Source of the DNA: UBA2991 sp965221735
GTDB taxonomy: Bacteria > Chloroflexota > Dehalococcoidia > Tepidiformales > Tepidiformaceae
Assembly: GCA_965221735.1 (NCBI GenBank)
Contig: OZ244910.1
Coordinates: forward strand, 2,480,001 to 2,544,000
DNA length: 64,000 bases
Direction of reading: 5' to 3'
Made by a program: the position numbers and the translations under genes. Below are positions 32,446 to 41,416 of the stretch, piece after piece. The notes under the pieces are model-generated. The model searched no databases, was not told the origin of the DNA, and saw only the letters and a program-made list of their open reading frames with translations. The number at the start of each line of letters is the position of its first letter. The first letter of the stretch is position 1.

Positions 32446-33378
32446 CTAGAGGTCGACACTGAGGTACCGCTCCCCGGTGTCGCAGAGGATGGTGACGATA
32501 CGGGCATCCTCGCCGAGGCGCTCGGCCACGGAGAGGGATGCGATCACATTTGCGGCGGCGGAGATCCCGACGAGGAGGCCTTCCTCGCGGGTGAGGCGGG
32601 CGGTCATGGCGAAGGCGTCCTTGTCCTCGATGCGGATGACCTCGTCGTAGACCTCGCGGTCGAGGACGCCGGGCACGAAGCTGGCGCCGATGCCCTGGAT
32701 GCCGCTCAGTCCAGGGCGCCCGCCGCTGAGGACGGGCGAACGGGCGGGCTCGACGGCGACGATCTGGACGCGGTCGCCGAGCTCCTCGCGCAGCACCTGG
32801 CCCACGCCGGTGATGGTGCCGCCGGTGCCGACGGCGGCGACAAAGGCGTCTATCTCGCCACCGGTGGCCTCGATGATCTCGCGGGCGGTCGTGCGGCGGT
32901 GGATGTCGGGGTTGGCGGGGTTCTCGAACTGCTGGGGAACGAAGACGTCGGACTCCGACTCGGCAAGCTGGCTGGCGGCGAAGACGGCGCCGGTCATGCC
33001 CTCGATGGCGGGAGTGAGGTGAACCTCGGCGCCGTAGCGCTCGAAGAGGCGGCGGCGCTCGACGGACATGTCCTCGGGCATGGTGAGGATGAGGCGGTAG
33101 CCCTTCACCGCGGCGACCATGGCGAGGCCGATGCCGGTGTTGCCGGAAGTCGGCTCGATGATGGTGGCGCCGGGCCGGAGGGCCCCGGAGCGCTCGGCGT
33201 CCTCGATCATGGCGAGGGCGATGCGGTCCTTGACGGAGCCGCCGGGGTTCAGGCTCTCGAGCTTGCCGTAGACGACGGCGGAGCCTTCCGGCACGACGCG
33301 ATTGAGCCGCACCAGGGGCGTCGCCCCGACCAGGTCGAGGATTGAGTCGGCGACGCGGGGTCTCGATGGAGCGGTCAT
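32446..33378 (-). CDS. cysK: Cysteine synthase A (O-acetylserine sulfhydrylase)
   Basis: The 310-residue PLP enzyme has K50 in NPGGSVKDR, PTSGNTGIGLAM, GTGGTITGVG and SGISAAAN-like VGISAAANV, and ends CDTGERYLSVDL, all typical of CysK. It makes cysteine from O-acetylserine and sulfide, in contrast to the thiocarboxylate-dependent CysM encoded downstream. An Rrf2 regulator gene lies directly upstream, separated by two copies of a 34-bp repeat. Confidence 0.92.
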   Translation of the reverse strand: MTAPSRPRVADSILDLVGATPLVRLNRVVPEGSAVVYGKLESLNPGGSVKDRIALAMIEDAERSGALRPGATIIEPTSGNTGIGLAMVAAVKGYRLILTMPEDMSVERRRLFERYGAEVHLTPAIEGMTGAVFAASQLAESESDVFVPQQFENPANPDIHRRTTAREIIEATGGEIDAFVAAVGTGGTITGVGQVLREELGDRVQIVAVEPARSPVLSGGRPGLSGIQGIGASFVPGVLDREVYDEVIRIEDKDAFAMTARLTREEGLLVGISAAANVIASLSVAERLGEDARIVTILCDTGERYLSVDL

Positions 33379-33386
33379 GATTTACC

Positions 33387-33465
33387 TCGCTCGACTGCTA
33401 CGGCTACGCCTCCGCGCTCGGCGATTCGAGGTCGCTCGACTGCTACGGCTACGCCTCCGCGCTCG
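33387..33465. repeat. Two 34-bp direct repeats between rrf2-like gene and cysK
   Basis: Bases 33387-33420 and 33432-33465 are identical, with an 11-base spacer. Each holds a doubled GCTACG unit. They fill almost the whole gap between the Rrf2 stop codon and the cysK start, and could be regulator sites or the product of a local duplication. Confidence 0.85.
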
Positions 33466-33466
33466 C

Positions 33467-33937
33467 TCATATCTGATACCTGCCTGCGACTGCTTGCGGC
33501 TCCTTCGCGTGGAGGTCGGCGATGGTGTAGCTGGCGAGGATCGCGCCGGTCGACTCCCGGATGCGCTCCCATATCTCGCGCTGGCCGCACTGGTGGGGGT
33601 GGTCGGTGCGCTCGGGGGGCTCGTCGAGCCAGGCGACCGGGGAAAGGCTGCCCTCGAGGGCGACGATGGCCTCGTAGACGGAGATGCCGGCGGGATCGCG
33701 AGCGAGCTCGTGGCCGCCGGCGGGACCGCGCTGCGAGCGCACGAGGCCGGCCTTGCGCAGGGTCGTCAGGAGCTGATCGAGGTACTGCTCGGGGACGTGG
33801 CGGCGGAGAGCGATCTCGGAGCACTGCAGGGGTCCCTGACCGTAGTGGTCGGCCAGCTCGATCAGGGCCCGCAGCCCGTAGTCGCCCCGCGTGGAACAGC
33901 GCATCCGACCCATCCCGCAGCGGTCGAGCCGCCGCAA
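33467..33937 (-). CDS. Rrf2-family transcriptional regulator
   Basis: An Rrf2 winged helix covers about residues 14-90: STRGDYGLRALIELADHY, then SEIALRRHVPEQYLDQLLTTL and RSQRGPAGGHELAR. Members include IscR, CymR and NsrR. The C-terminal sensor has only one Cys (in HPHQCGQRE), so an IscR-like [2Fe-2S] cluster is doubtful; a CymR-like role in cysteine control fits the downstream cysK. The TTG at 33937 has AGGAGG six bases upstream, better than the internal ATGs at 33913 and 33904. Confidence 0.82.
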   Translation of the reverse strand: MRRLDRCGMGRMRCSTRGDYGLRALIELADHYGQGPLQCSEIALRRHVPEQYLDQLLTTLRKAGLVRSQRGPAGGHELARDPAGISVYEAIVALEGSLSPVAWLDEPPERTDHPHQCGQREIWERIRESTGAILASYTIADLHAKEPQAVAGRYQI

Positions 33938-34129
33938 GCATCGCCTCCTGCCTAAAGTCGAGTAAGTCTGTCAACAATCGTAGGGGGCGGGGGCGCAGGG
34001 GGCAAGCGGGGGCGCCATGCAGAGCCAAGGGCGCGGCGCTGCTACCCTTGAACGGCAGCTTCCCGTGGGGTTGGACCGTTCGCTTACGTCGCGCGTGACC
34101 TTCCGTTCCTGAACCGGCTGCGCGAACAG

Positions 34130-37100
34130 GTGCTGTTCGCGGCGGGTCCGATTGGGTCGACGATCCTCTCCCTGAAGCCCACGCCGGAGGATTACGACGG
34201 GCTCGACGGCTGCAACGAGTACCTGACCGTCTCAAAGCCCGAACTGCTGGAAGGCATCCAGCGCAGCTTTTACGAGGCGGGCTGCGACGCGGTCGACTCG
34301 GCGACGTTTGGGGCGAACCGCGTGGTTTTCGCGGAGTACGACATCGAGGACCGCGTGCGCGAGATTAACCGGCTGGCGGCGGAGCAGCTCGGGCGCGTGC
34401 GGGACGAGTTCTCGACGCCCGAGTGGCCGCGCTACAGCCTCGGGACGATGGGTCCGGGGACGAAGCTGCCTTCGCTGGGGCACATCGACTACGACGAACT
34501 GGTCGAGAGCTACCAGGAGCAGGCGCGCGGGCTGATCGAGGGCGGGATCGACGTGCTCAAGGTCGAGACGTGCCAGGACCTGCTGCAGACAAAGGCGGCG
34601 CTGGGCGCGATCGAGGACGTGTTCGGGGAGATGAACACGCGGCTGCCCGTCATTGCGACCGTGACGATCGAGACGACGGGCACGATGCTGCTGGGCTCCG
34701 ACATCGCCTGCGCGCTGACGACGCTGGAGGCGCTGGACACGGTCGACGTGATCGGCATCAACTGCGCGACCGGACCGGAGCAGATGGTGGAGCATGTGCG
34801 ACATCTGGCGCAGAACTCGCGGCGGCCGGTGTTCATCGGGCCGAACGCGGGACTGCCCGAGATCCGGGACGGGGAGACGTGCTACCCGCTCACCCCGGAG
34901 GCGTTCGCGCGGTACCAGCGCATCTTCGTGGAGGAGATGGGGGCGAGCATCGCGGCAGGGTGCTGCGGGACGACGCCCGAGCACTTCGAGGCAGCGATCG
35001 CGGCGGTGGGGCGGCCGCGGCCGAAGGCGCGCCCGGAGACGCTCGAGGCGGCCTGCAGCTCGCTCTACACGAGCGTGCCGTTCGAGCAGGACACGTCGTT
35101 CCTGGTGGTGGGGGAGCGGATGAACGCGACGGGGTCGCGGGCGTTCCGGGAGCTGCTGCTGGAGGAGGACACGGAGGGCGTGGTGGCGCTGGCGCGGGAC
35201 CAGGCGGCGGAGGGGGCGCACGTGCTCGACCTGATGGTCGACTACGTCGGGCGCGAGGGCGCGCCCGACGTCGAGCGCTTCGCGCGGGAGCTGCGCACGC
35301 AGGCGACGCTGCCGCTCGTGTTCGACTCGACGGAAGTTCCGGTGATCGAGACGGGGCTGAAGCTGTACGGGGGCAAGGGGATCGTGAACTCGATCAACCT
35401 GGAGGACGGGGAGCGGAAGATCACGCGGCTGCTGCCGCTGATCAAGCGGTTCGGGGCGGCGGCGGTGGCGCTCGTGATCGACGAGGAGGGGCAGGCGCGC
35501 GACGTCGACTGGAAGCTGCGCGTGGCGCACCGCATCCACGAGATCGCCGTCGACCGCTACGGGATGGAGCCGGGCGACCTGCTGTTCGACATGCTCACGT
35601 TCCCGCTGGGGGGCGGGCAGGAGGACCTGCGCGGCGACGCGATGGCGACGCTGGAGGCGATCCGGCGGGTGAAGGCGGAGCTGCCGGGCACGCACACGAT
35701 CCTGGGGGTCTCGAACGTGTCGTTCGGGCTGAAGCCGGCGGCGCGGCGGGTGCTGAACTCGGTGTTCCTGGCGGAGGCGGTGGAGGCGGGGCTGGACGCG
35801 GCGATTGTGAACGCGCGCCAGATCCGGCCCCTGAGCCGCATCCCGGAAGCGCAGCTCGAGGCCGCGCGCGACCTGATCTACGACCGGCGGCGCGACGACT
35901 ACGACCCGCTCATCCACTTCCTCTCGCTGTTCGAGGAGGTGGAGGCGGCGCCGAAGCGGGCGGAGGAGCAGGCGGCGCTGCCCGTCGAGGAGCGCCTGAA
36001 GCAGCGCATCATCGACGGGGACCGGCGGGGGCTGGAGGGGGACCTCGACGAGGCGCTTCAGGAGATGGAGGCGCTCACGATCATCAACGAGCACCTGCTG
36101 GACGGGATGAAGGTCGTGGGCGAGCTGTTCGGGTCGGGGAAGATGCAGCTGCCCTTCGTGCTGCAGAGCGCGGAGACGATGAAGACGGCGGTGAGCCACC
36201 TGGAGCCGCACATGGAGCGGGTCGAGGGGTCGGGGAAGGGCCGGATCGTGCTCGCGACGGTGCGCGGGGACGTTCATGACATCGGCAAGAACCTGGTCGA
36301 CATCATCCTCTCCAACAACGGCTACACGGTGGACAACCTCGGCATCAAGCAGCCGATCGCGACCATCATCGAGAAGGCGCTGGAGGTGGAGGCGGACGCC
36401 ATCGGGCTGAGCGGGCTGCTGGTGAAGAGCACGGTGGTGATGCGCGAGGACCTCGAGGAGCTGAACGCGCGGGGGCTGGCGCGCTTCCCGGTGCTGCTGG
36501 GAGGCGCGGCGCTCAACCGGCGCTACGTCGAGCACGACCTGCGCGCGGTCTACGAGGGCGACGTCTACTACTGCCAGGACGCGTTCGAAGGGCTGGACAC
36601 GCTGGGGCGGGTGGTGGCCGGGGAGGCGCCGGCGCCCGCGCGGACCGTTGCTGCGCCGGCGAGGACGGAGCCGGACGCACCAGCGCTGGAGGCGTCCATG
36701 CGGTCGGCGGTGGCACGCGACGTGCCCGTGCCGCAGCCGCCGTTCTGGGGGAGCCGGGTGGTGCGGGGCATCCCGCTGCGCGACGTGTTCCCGTACGTGA
36801 ACGAGGTCGCGCTCTTCCGGGCGCAGTGGGGGTACCAGCGGGGGGACCGGTCAGCGGACGAGTACGAGGCGCTACTGGAGGAGGAGGTGCGGCCGGTGTT
36901 TCGCGGCTGGCAGGAGCGCGCGATCGGGGAGGGACTGCTGACGCCGCAGGTGGTGTACGGCTACTTCAAGTGCCGGGCGGAGGGGAACGAGCTGCTCGTC
37001 TGGCCGGAGGTCGAGGGTGAGGGGCCGGCGGGGGAGCCGGTGCGCTTCGAGTTCCCGCGGCAGCAGGAGGGGCGGCGGCTCTGCATCGCCGACTTCTTCC

Positions 37101-37531
37101 GGGACGGGGAGAGCGGGGGGTACGACACGGTCGCGTTCACGCTGGTGACGGTGGGGTCGCGGGCGACGGAGCTCGCGCAGGAGTTGTTCGAGTCGGACGC
37201 GTACCGGGATTACCTGCACTTCCACGGCTTCGGGGTGGAGAGCGCGGAGGCGCTGGCCGAGCTCTGGCACAAGCGCGTGCGGGAGGAGCTGGGCATCGCG
37301 GGTCAGGACGCCACGGATGTGCGGGAGCTGTTCCGGCAGGGCTACCAGGGGTCGCGCTACTCGTTCGGGTACCCGGCCTGCCCGGACCTCGAGCAGCAGG
37401 TGGGTATCGCAAAGCTGCTGGGCCCGGAGCGCATCGGGGTGGAGCTGGGGGAAACGCTCCAGTGGGATCCGGAGCAATCGACGAGCGCGATCGTGGTGCA
37501 CCACCCGGAGGCGCGTTACTTCACGGTGTAG
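34130..37531 (+). CDS. metH: Cobalamin-dependent methionine synthase
   Basis: All four MetH modules are present: homocysteine domain with zinc ligands C212, C278 and C279; pterin domain (about 325-600); B12 cap and Rossmann domain with lower ligand H716 in DVHDIGKN; and the activation domain with RYSFGYPACPD near the end. It transfers methyl from methyltetrahydrofolate to homocysteine. The 5' end is odd: the GTG at 34130 lies inside the usual N-terminal helix, whose residues FLNRLREQ are encoded upstream in frame without a standard start. Either a CTG at 34109 is used or one base is missing near 34095-34110. The downstream strand is convergent with the LuxR gene. Confidence 0.92.
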   Translation: MLFAAGPIGSTILSLKPTPEDYDGLDGCNEYLTVSKPELLEGIQRSFYEAGCDAVDSATFGANRVVFAEYDIEDRVREINRLAAEQLGRVRDEFSTPEWPRYSLGTMGPGTKLPSLGHIDYDELVESYQEQARGLIEGGIDVLKVETCQDLLQTKAALGAIEDVFGEMNTRLPVIATVTIETTGTMLLGSDIACALTTLEALDTVDVIGINCATGPEQMVEHVRHLAQNSRRPVFIGPNAGLPEIRDGETCYPLTPEAFARYQRIFVEEMGASIAAGCCGTTPEHFEAAIAAVGRPRPKARPETLEAACSSLYTSVPFEQDTSFLVVGERMNATGSRAFRELLLEEDTEGVVALARDQAAEGAHVLDLMVDYVGREGAPDVERFARELRTQATLPLVFDSTEVPVIETGLKLYGGKGIVNSINLEDGERKITRLLPLIKRFGAAAVALVIDEEGQARDVDWKLRVAHRIHEIAVDRYGMEPGDLLFDMLTFPLGGGQEDLRGDAMATLEAIRRVKAELPGTHTILGVSNVSFGLKPAARRVLNSVFLAEAVEAGLDAAIVNARQIRPLSRIPEAQLEAARDLIYDRRRDDYDPLIHFLSLFEEVEAAPKRAEEQAALPVEERLKQRIIDGDRRGLEGDLDEALQEMEALTIINEHLLDGMKVVGELFGSGKMQLPFVLQSAETMKTAVSHLEPHMERVEGSGKGRIVLATVRGDVHDIGKNLVDIILSNNGYTVDNLGIKQPIATIIEKALEVEADAIGLSGLLVKSTVVMREDLEELNARGLARFPVLLGGAALNRRYVEHDLRAVYEGDVYYCQDAFEGLDTLGRVVAGEAPAPARTVAAPARTEPDAPALEASMRSAVARDVPVPQPPFWGSRVVRGIPLRDVFPYVNEVALFRAQWGYQRGDRSADEYEALLEEEVRPVFRGWQERAIGEGLLTPQVVYGYFKCRAEGNELLVWPEVEGEGPAGEPVRFEFPRQQEGRRLCIADFFRDGESGGYDTVAFTLVTVGSRATELAQELFESDAYRDYLHFHGFGVESAEALAELWHKRVREELGIAGQDATDVRELFRQGYQGSRYSFGYPACPDLEQQVGIAKLLGPERIGVELGETLQWDPEQSTSAIVVHHPEARYFTV

Positions 37532-37532
37532 C

Positions 37533-37560
37533 GGTGGCCGGTAGTCGGTGGTCGGTGGGG
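37533..37560. repeat. Heptamer repeats after the metH stop codon
   Basis: Four heptamers, GGTGGCC, GGTAGTC, GGTGGTC and GGTGGGG, run from two bases after the metH stop to ten bases before the convergent stop. The pattern resembles the patch at 1128-1162 in unit length and position. Confidence 0.55.
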
Positions 37561-37570
37561 TGGCCAACGG

Positions 37571-39643
37571 CTATCCCCGGGGGGCGGGTGGGGCGGGGTC
37601 GGGGACGAGGGGGATGCCGGTCCAGCGCAGGAAGTCCGCGTAGGCCCAGCCCTGCTCGCCGTCCTCCGTCAGGACGTGCACCCAGACGCAGTTCCCGTAC
37701 AGGTCGTCCTCAACGCACGGCCCCTCGACGACGTGACCGTCGGTGGGGTGGGCGACCAGCTCGACGACGCGCTCGGGGGGCAGGCAGACGACGATCTCGG
37801 ACTCGGTGGTGGCCTCCTCGCGGACGTTCAGGCAGGTGTCGACGACGACCTCCGCCACGAGGGAGTCGTCGAAGGGGGGCAGTTGGATGGCGGGCAGGAG
37901 GGTGGGGACTGTTGAGGGAAAGCCCTGCCCAGAGGGGTCGTCCCGCCGGTGAATCCGATACTCCCGGCTCGTGTTCCCCCACCCGCCTCTCCACAGACCT
38001 AGCTCGAAATTCGCAGTAGCAAGCGTCTGTCCGTCAAGGCTCAACACGGCGGTATCGTCGCCAAACAGGGAAGGGTTGTCCGGCGCCAGGTGCAGCGACA
38101 AGGGCCGTGGGCGGTCCAGTCGCTGAGACGGGGAGTCTCCCCACTGGCCGTCCACGGTTGCGACTTGCCAGCCCAGCAGCGACTCCACGAGCAGCGCATC
38201 CCCCTCTGCCAGCCATGGTGTACCGCCGAATTCAACCGGGAGGGTGGCGCCGCGCACACGCACAACTTCCTCCCCTGTCACTGCATCGAAGAGAGAGAGA
38301 GTTGTCAGTGCCGGAGCATGCCCGACGTCTTCGATCCAGCCCAGTGCCCCAGTGATGGCTGCGACCCAGCGCCCGTTCGGCGACAGCCTGACGCCGGATC
38401 CCCCATGAGGTTCACCAACGCACGGGAACGCGACCTCGGATTCGAGCACTCCGGACCAGTTGTAGCGGAAGGCGTGGCAAGCCTCCGGTTCGAGAGAGCC
38501 GCCGGGCGGGGAGACAACGGCAAACCCAACTCCAGAGGGGAGAACGTGGACATCACCACCAGGGTGGTCAACAGACACGGCTTCTCCGGTATCGAGCCAG
38601 AGCACATGCAACTGCCCGTCACCGGAAGCCAGCAGAGTGCTGTCTTTAGCGAGCCACTCATGGATCGACCGGCCAGCCGGCATTTCGAACCTCGTCGTCG
38701 TCGGCTCCATGGAGGGGTCGACCACCACGTAGCGGCGCGAGCCGCCATCGCCATCCCCGTCGAGGCGCTCAAAGAGGATGGCGCCGCCATCGCTCCTCCC
38801 TTCGAGACGGAGACTGGCGGCGTCCCACGAAAACGTGCGGTCCTCTTCCCGGTCGTGAATGGCACCGTCGACAGCTATGTAGCGGTTGCTGGGTGAAGCT
38901 GAGAGCGAGAGGCCTTCGACGTGCTGCCAGCCCTCGACGGCACCGGTCTCAACATCGAGGAAGAAGAGGCCGGTGGTCTCCGCGATGAGCTCGCCGGGGG
39001 CGTACTCGAGGCGCACAAACGCTTCGTCGGTGGCGATCTCGCGGATGCCGAGGGCGTTGGGGGTGGAATCGATGGGCGGCTCGGGGGTGGGTTCAGGCGT
39101 CGGTTCCGGGGTGGGCTCGGGGGTGGGGGACGCCTCGGGTGCGGGGGTGGGGGATGGGTCGGGGTCGGGGGTTGGCGTGGCGGTCGGAGGTGGTGTGGGC
39201 GTGGGGGTGGCCTGGGCGGCGGGGGTCGGGGACGGGCCGGGGGAGAGGAGGACGTTCACGGGCTCGTCGGGGCGAGTGAGGAGGATGGCCATCACGATCG
39301 TGGGGACGGCCACGAGCACGGCGACGGTGGCGGCGGCGGCGCCGAGAAGGGGCTTGGGCAGGAGGGCCAGCGGGGCGAGGAAGGCGCGGAGGCGGGCGCC
39401 GACCAGCTGGGGAAGGCGGACGCGCTCGCGCTCCGGCTGCCAGGTGGCGATCTGGCGGCGGTTCCGCAGCTCCAGCTTCCCAAGGATGTTGGAGACGTGG
39501 TACTTGACCGTGTAGGGGCTGATGCCGAGCTTGATGGCGATCTCGGCATTGGTCGCGCCGGTGCGCACCTCGTCGAGGATGCGCCACTCCGCGGGCGTGA
39601 GGATGTCGGGATGGGGCGGACGGCCGCGTCCCCTGCGAGTCAT
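37571..39643 (-). CDS. Membrane-anchored LuxR-type regulator with propeller and SH3b domain
   Basis: Residues about 13-70 form a LuxR/FixJ helix-turn-helix (LTPAEWRILDEVRTGATNAE and SPYTVKYHVSNIL). One membrane helix is at about 99-123. A Thr/Pro/Glu-rich spacer (134-194, with PTPE repeats) leads to some 400 residues with WD- or TolB-like beta-propeller blades (LSPNGRWVAAITG, APDNPSLFGDDTAVLSLDG), and residues about 603-673 are a bacterial SH3 domain (LNVREEAT..GWAYADF). The layout suggests a one-component receptor: DNA binding inside, wall or ligand sensing outside. TAGGCT six bases before the ATG indicates leaderless transcription. The propeller part looks less GC-extreme than its neighbours. 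Confidence 0.78.
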   Translation of the reverse strand: MTRRGRGRPPHPDILTPAEWRILDEVRTGATNAEIAIKLGISPYTVKYHVSNILGKLELRNRRQIATWQPERERVRLPQLVGARLRAFLAPLALLPKPLLGAAAATVAVLVAVPTIVMAILLTRPDEPVNVLLSPGPSPTPAAQATPTPTPPPTATPTPDPDPSPTPAPEASPTPEPTPEPTPEPTPEPPIDSTPNALGIREIATDEAFVRLEYAPGELIAETTGLFFLDVETGAVEGWQHVEGLSLSASPSNRYIAVDGAIHDREEDRTFSWDAASLRLEGRSDGGAILFERLDGDGDGGSRRYVVVDPSMEPTTTRFEMPAGRSIHEWLAKDSTLLASGDGQLHVLWLDTGEAVSVDHPGGDVHVLPSGVGFAVVSPPGGSLEPEACHAFRYNWSGVLESEVAFPCVGEPHGGSGVRLSPNGRWVAAITGALGWIEDVGHAPALTTLSLFDAVTGEEVVRVRGATLPVEFGGTPWLAEGDALLVESLLGWQVATVDGQWGDSPSQRLDRPRPLSLHLAPDNPSLFGDDTAVLSLDGQTLATANFELGLWRGGWGNTSREYRIHRRDDPSGQGFPSTVPTLLPAIQLPPFDDSLVAEVVVDTCLNVREEATTESEIVVCLPPERVVELVAHPTDGHVVEGPCVEDDLYGNCVWVHVLTEDGEQGWAYADFLRWTGIPLVPDPAPPAPRG
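39074..39127 (-). repeat. Low-complexity repeat coding for PTPE units
   Basis: Degenerate 12-base units encode about four PTPE repeats (residues 173-190) in the periplasmic or extracellular spacer of the LuxR-type protein. Confidence 0.6.
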
Positions 39644-39649
39644 GGGGCA

Positions 39650-39655
39650 AGCCTA
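39650..39655 (-). promoter_or_regulatory. -10-like TAGGCT for the leaderless LuxR-type gene
   Basis: TAGGCT on the minus strand ends six bases before the ATG at 39643 with no ribosome site between. Confidence 0.5.
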
Positions 39656-39721
39656 GGGGGAACGAAGCCGAATTACCCCGTCCGTTTTCGAATTTTCCCG
39701 CCCGGTCCGGAAGTCGCCGTC

Positions 39722-41380
39722 CTAGCCGTCCAGTTCGGCGACGATCTGGTCGCGGAGGCGGTATTTCTGGACCTTGGTGGCGGACATTGGCCAGTCGCCG
39801 GGGGAGACGAAGCGGACGTGGCGGGGAACCTTGAAGCTGGCGATGCGTCCGCGGCAGTGGTCGATGAGGTCGTCGGGGGCGACCTCGGCGCCGGGGACGA
39901 GCTCGACGAAGGCGGCGGGCACCTCGTCGTAGCGGTCGTCGGGGACGCCGACGACCTGGGCGATGTTCACGGCGGGATGGGTCTGGAGGTAGGACTCGAT
40001 CTCGAGGGCGGCGACGTTCTCGCCCCCGACCTTGAGCATGTCCTTCACGCGGCCCATGAAGCTGACGCGGCCGTCCTCATCCAGCGCGCCGAGGTCGCCG
40101 GTGTTGAACCAGCCGGCGGCGTCGAAGCACTCGGCGTTCTTCACGGGGTCCTTGTAGTAACCCTCGAAGACGCAGTAGCCGCGCATCCAGATCTCGCCGC
40201 GGGTGTTGGGCTCGCCGACGGGGGCGCCGGTCTCGGGGTCACGGATCTGGAGCTCGATGCCGGGGAGGGGGCGGCCGGAGGTGACGGGGCGCTTCTCGGG
40301 CGGGTCGTCGGGGTGGCTGAAGCAGGCGACGCCGCCGCACTCGGTGAGGCCGTACGCGTTCGTGTGCTGGGCGGTGGGGAGGGCGGCGTGGATGCGGCGG
40401 AGGGCGTCGGGGGGCGCGACGTTGTTCATGAGGCGGATGCGGGAGAACGCGGCGGAATCCCATTCGGGGTGGTTGAGGAGGGCGGTGGTGATCGGCGGAA
40501 ACGTGGAGAAGCAGACAGTGGCGCGCTCGTCCCGGAGCTGGGAAATGCCGAGGTTCGCGTTGAAGTGGGTGAGGGTGACGTAGGCGGCGCCGGAATCCAT
40601 GCAGCCGATGAGGGGGAGGATGGCGCTCATGTGGAAGAGGGGCAGGGGATCCCAGAAGCGATCCTCGGCGGTGAGGCGGAAGCGATCGCCGCAGGCATTC
40701 ACGGAGGTGCGGACGAGGGCCTCGTGCGTGAGCGGGCAGCCCTTGGGGTCGGCAGTGGTGCCGGACGTGTACATCATCATGGCGACGTCGCGGAGGCGGA
40801 CGCGGGAGCGGAGCAGGTGGACATGCTCGTCGGTGACCCCCTCGGCGGCAGCGTCGAAGGCGGCGCGGTCCAGCATCCCGGCGGGGGAGGCCTCACCGAT
40901 CAGGATGACGCTCTCCAGCTTCGGCGCGCCGGGGAGGTCGAGGGCGGCGGGGTCGGGCGCCTCGGCGAGGCCGGGGAGGCAGCGGTGCAGGAGCTCGACG
41001 AAGTCGACGTGCTCGTCGATCAAGTCGCTGGTGATGAGGAGCTTGAGATCGGCGTTCTCGATGACGTAGGCGAGCTCGTGGTCCTTGTAGCGGGCGTTGA
41101 TGGGCACGACCCAGGCGCCGAGCATGGCGGCGCCGAGCATGACCTCGATGTAGTCCATGCAGTTGGGCATGAGGATGCCGACGTGGTCGCCCGGGCCAAG
41201 GCCGAGACCGGCGAGGGAGCGAGCGGAGCGGACGGCGGCCTCGTTGAGGCTGGCGTAGGTGTGGCGGCGGTCGGGGAAGATGACGGCGTCGGCGTCGGGG
41301 TAGCGGGCGGCAGCGCGGACGGGAAGGTCGCCGAAGGGAACGACCTCGGTCCACTCGCGCGCGGATGCAGCTTCACTCAT
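39722..41380 (-). CDS. AMP-dependent acyl-CoA synthetase
   Basis: The ANL-family adenylation motif YTSGTTADPKG, NAYGLTECGG, GWFNTGDLG and the C-terminal hinge GRVKDMLKVGGENVAA are all present, with a catalytic Lys near the end in PMSATKVQKY. It joins CoA to a carboxylic acid via acyl-AMP. At 552 residues it resembles medium-chain or cyclohexane-carboxylate type ligases. It follows the P450 gene by 36 bases, so it may activate a P450 product or a precursor. Confidence 0.87.
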   Translation of the reverse strand: MSEAASAREWTEVVPFGDLPVRAAARYPDADAVIFPDRRHTYASLNEAAVRSARSLAGLGLGPGDHVGILMPNCMDYIEVMLGAAMLGAWVVPINARYKDHELAYVIENADLKLLITSDLIDEHVDFVELLHRCLPGLAEAPDPAALDLPGAPKLESVILIGEASPAGMLDRAAFDAAAEGVTDEHVHLLRSRVRLRDVAMMMYTSGTTADPKGCPLTHEALVRTSVNACGDRFRLTAEDRFWDPLPLFHMSAILPLIGCMDSGAAYVTLTHFNANLGISQLRDERATVCFSTFPPITTALLNHPEWDSAAFSRIRLMNNVAPPDALRRIHAALPTAQHTNAYGLTECGGVACFSHPDDPPEKRPVTSGRPLPGIELQIRDPETGAPVGEPNTRGEIWMRGYCVFEGYYKDPVKNAECFDAAGWFNTGDLGALDEDGRVSFMGRVKDMLKVGGENVAALEIESYLQTHPAVNIAQVVGVPDDRYDEVPAAFVELVPGAEVAPDDLIDHCRGRIASFKVPRHVRFVSPGDWPMSATKVQKYRLRDQIVAELDG

Positions 41381-41416
41381 GCCGGTACCCCTGTCTGACC
41401 CTGTTTCGCGCGCTGC

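Noticed and set aside
33387..33465. CRISPR-like repeat pair
   Set aside because: Only two units, an 11-base spacer and no cas genes; it is a simple direct duplication.
33952..33974. Promoter for the Rrf2 gene from the TTGACA at 33969-33974
   Set aside because: No -10 box is found at suitable distance and the start would fall on the Shine-Dalgarno sequence of the gene.
33375..34235. 286-codon minus-strand frame across the Rrf2 gene with ERGGVAVAVER repeats
   Set aside because: The protein repeat is just the 34-bp DNA repeat read in a frame that shadows the Rrf2 gene.
34232..36535. A 767-codon open frame opposite metH
   Set aside because: It is the antisense shadow of metH, with His/Arg/Leu-rich content and no domain.
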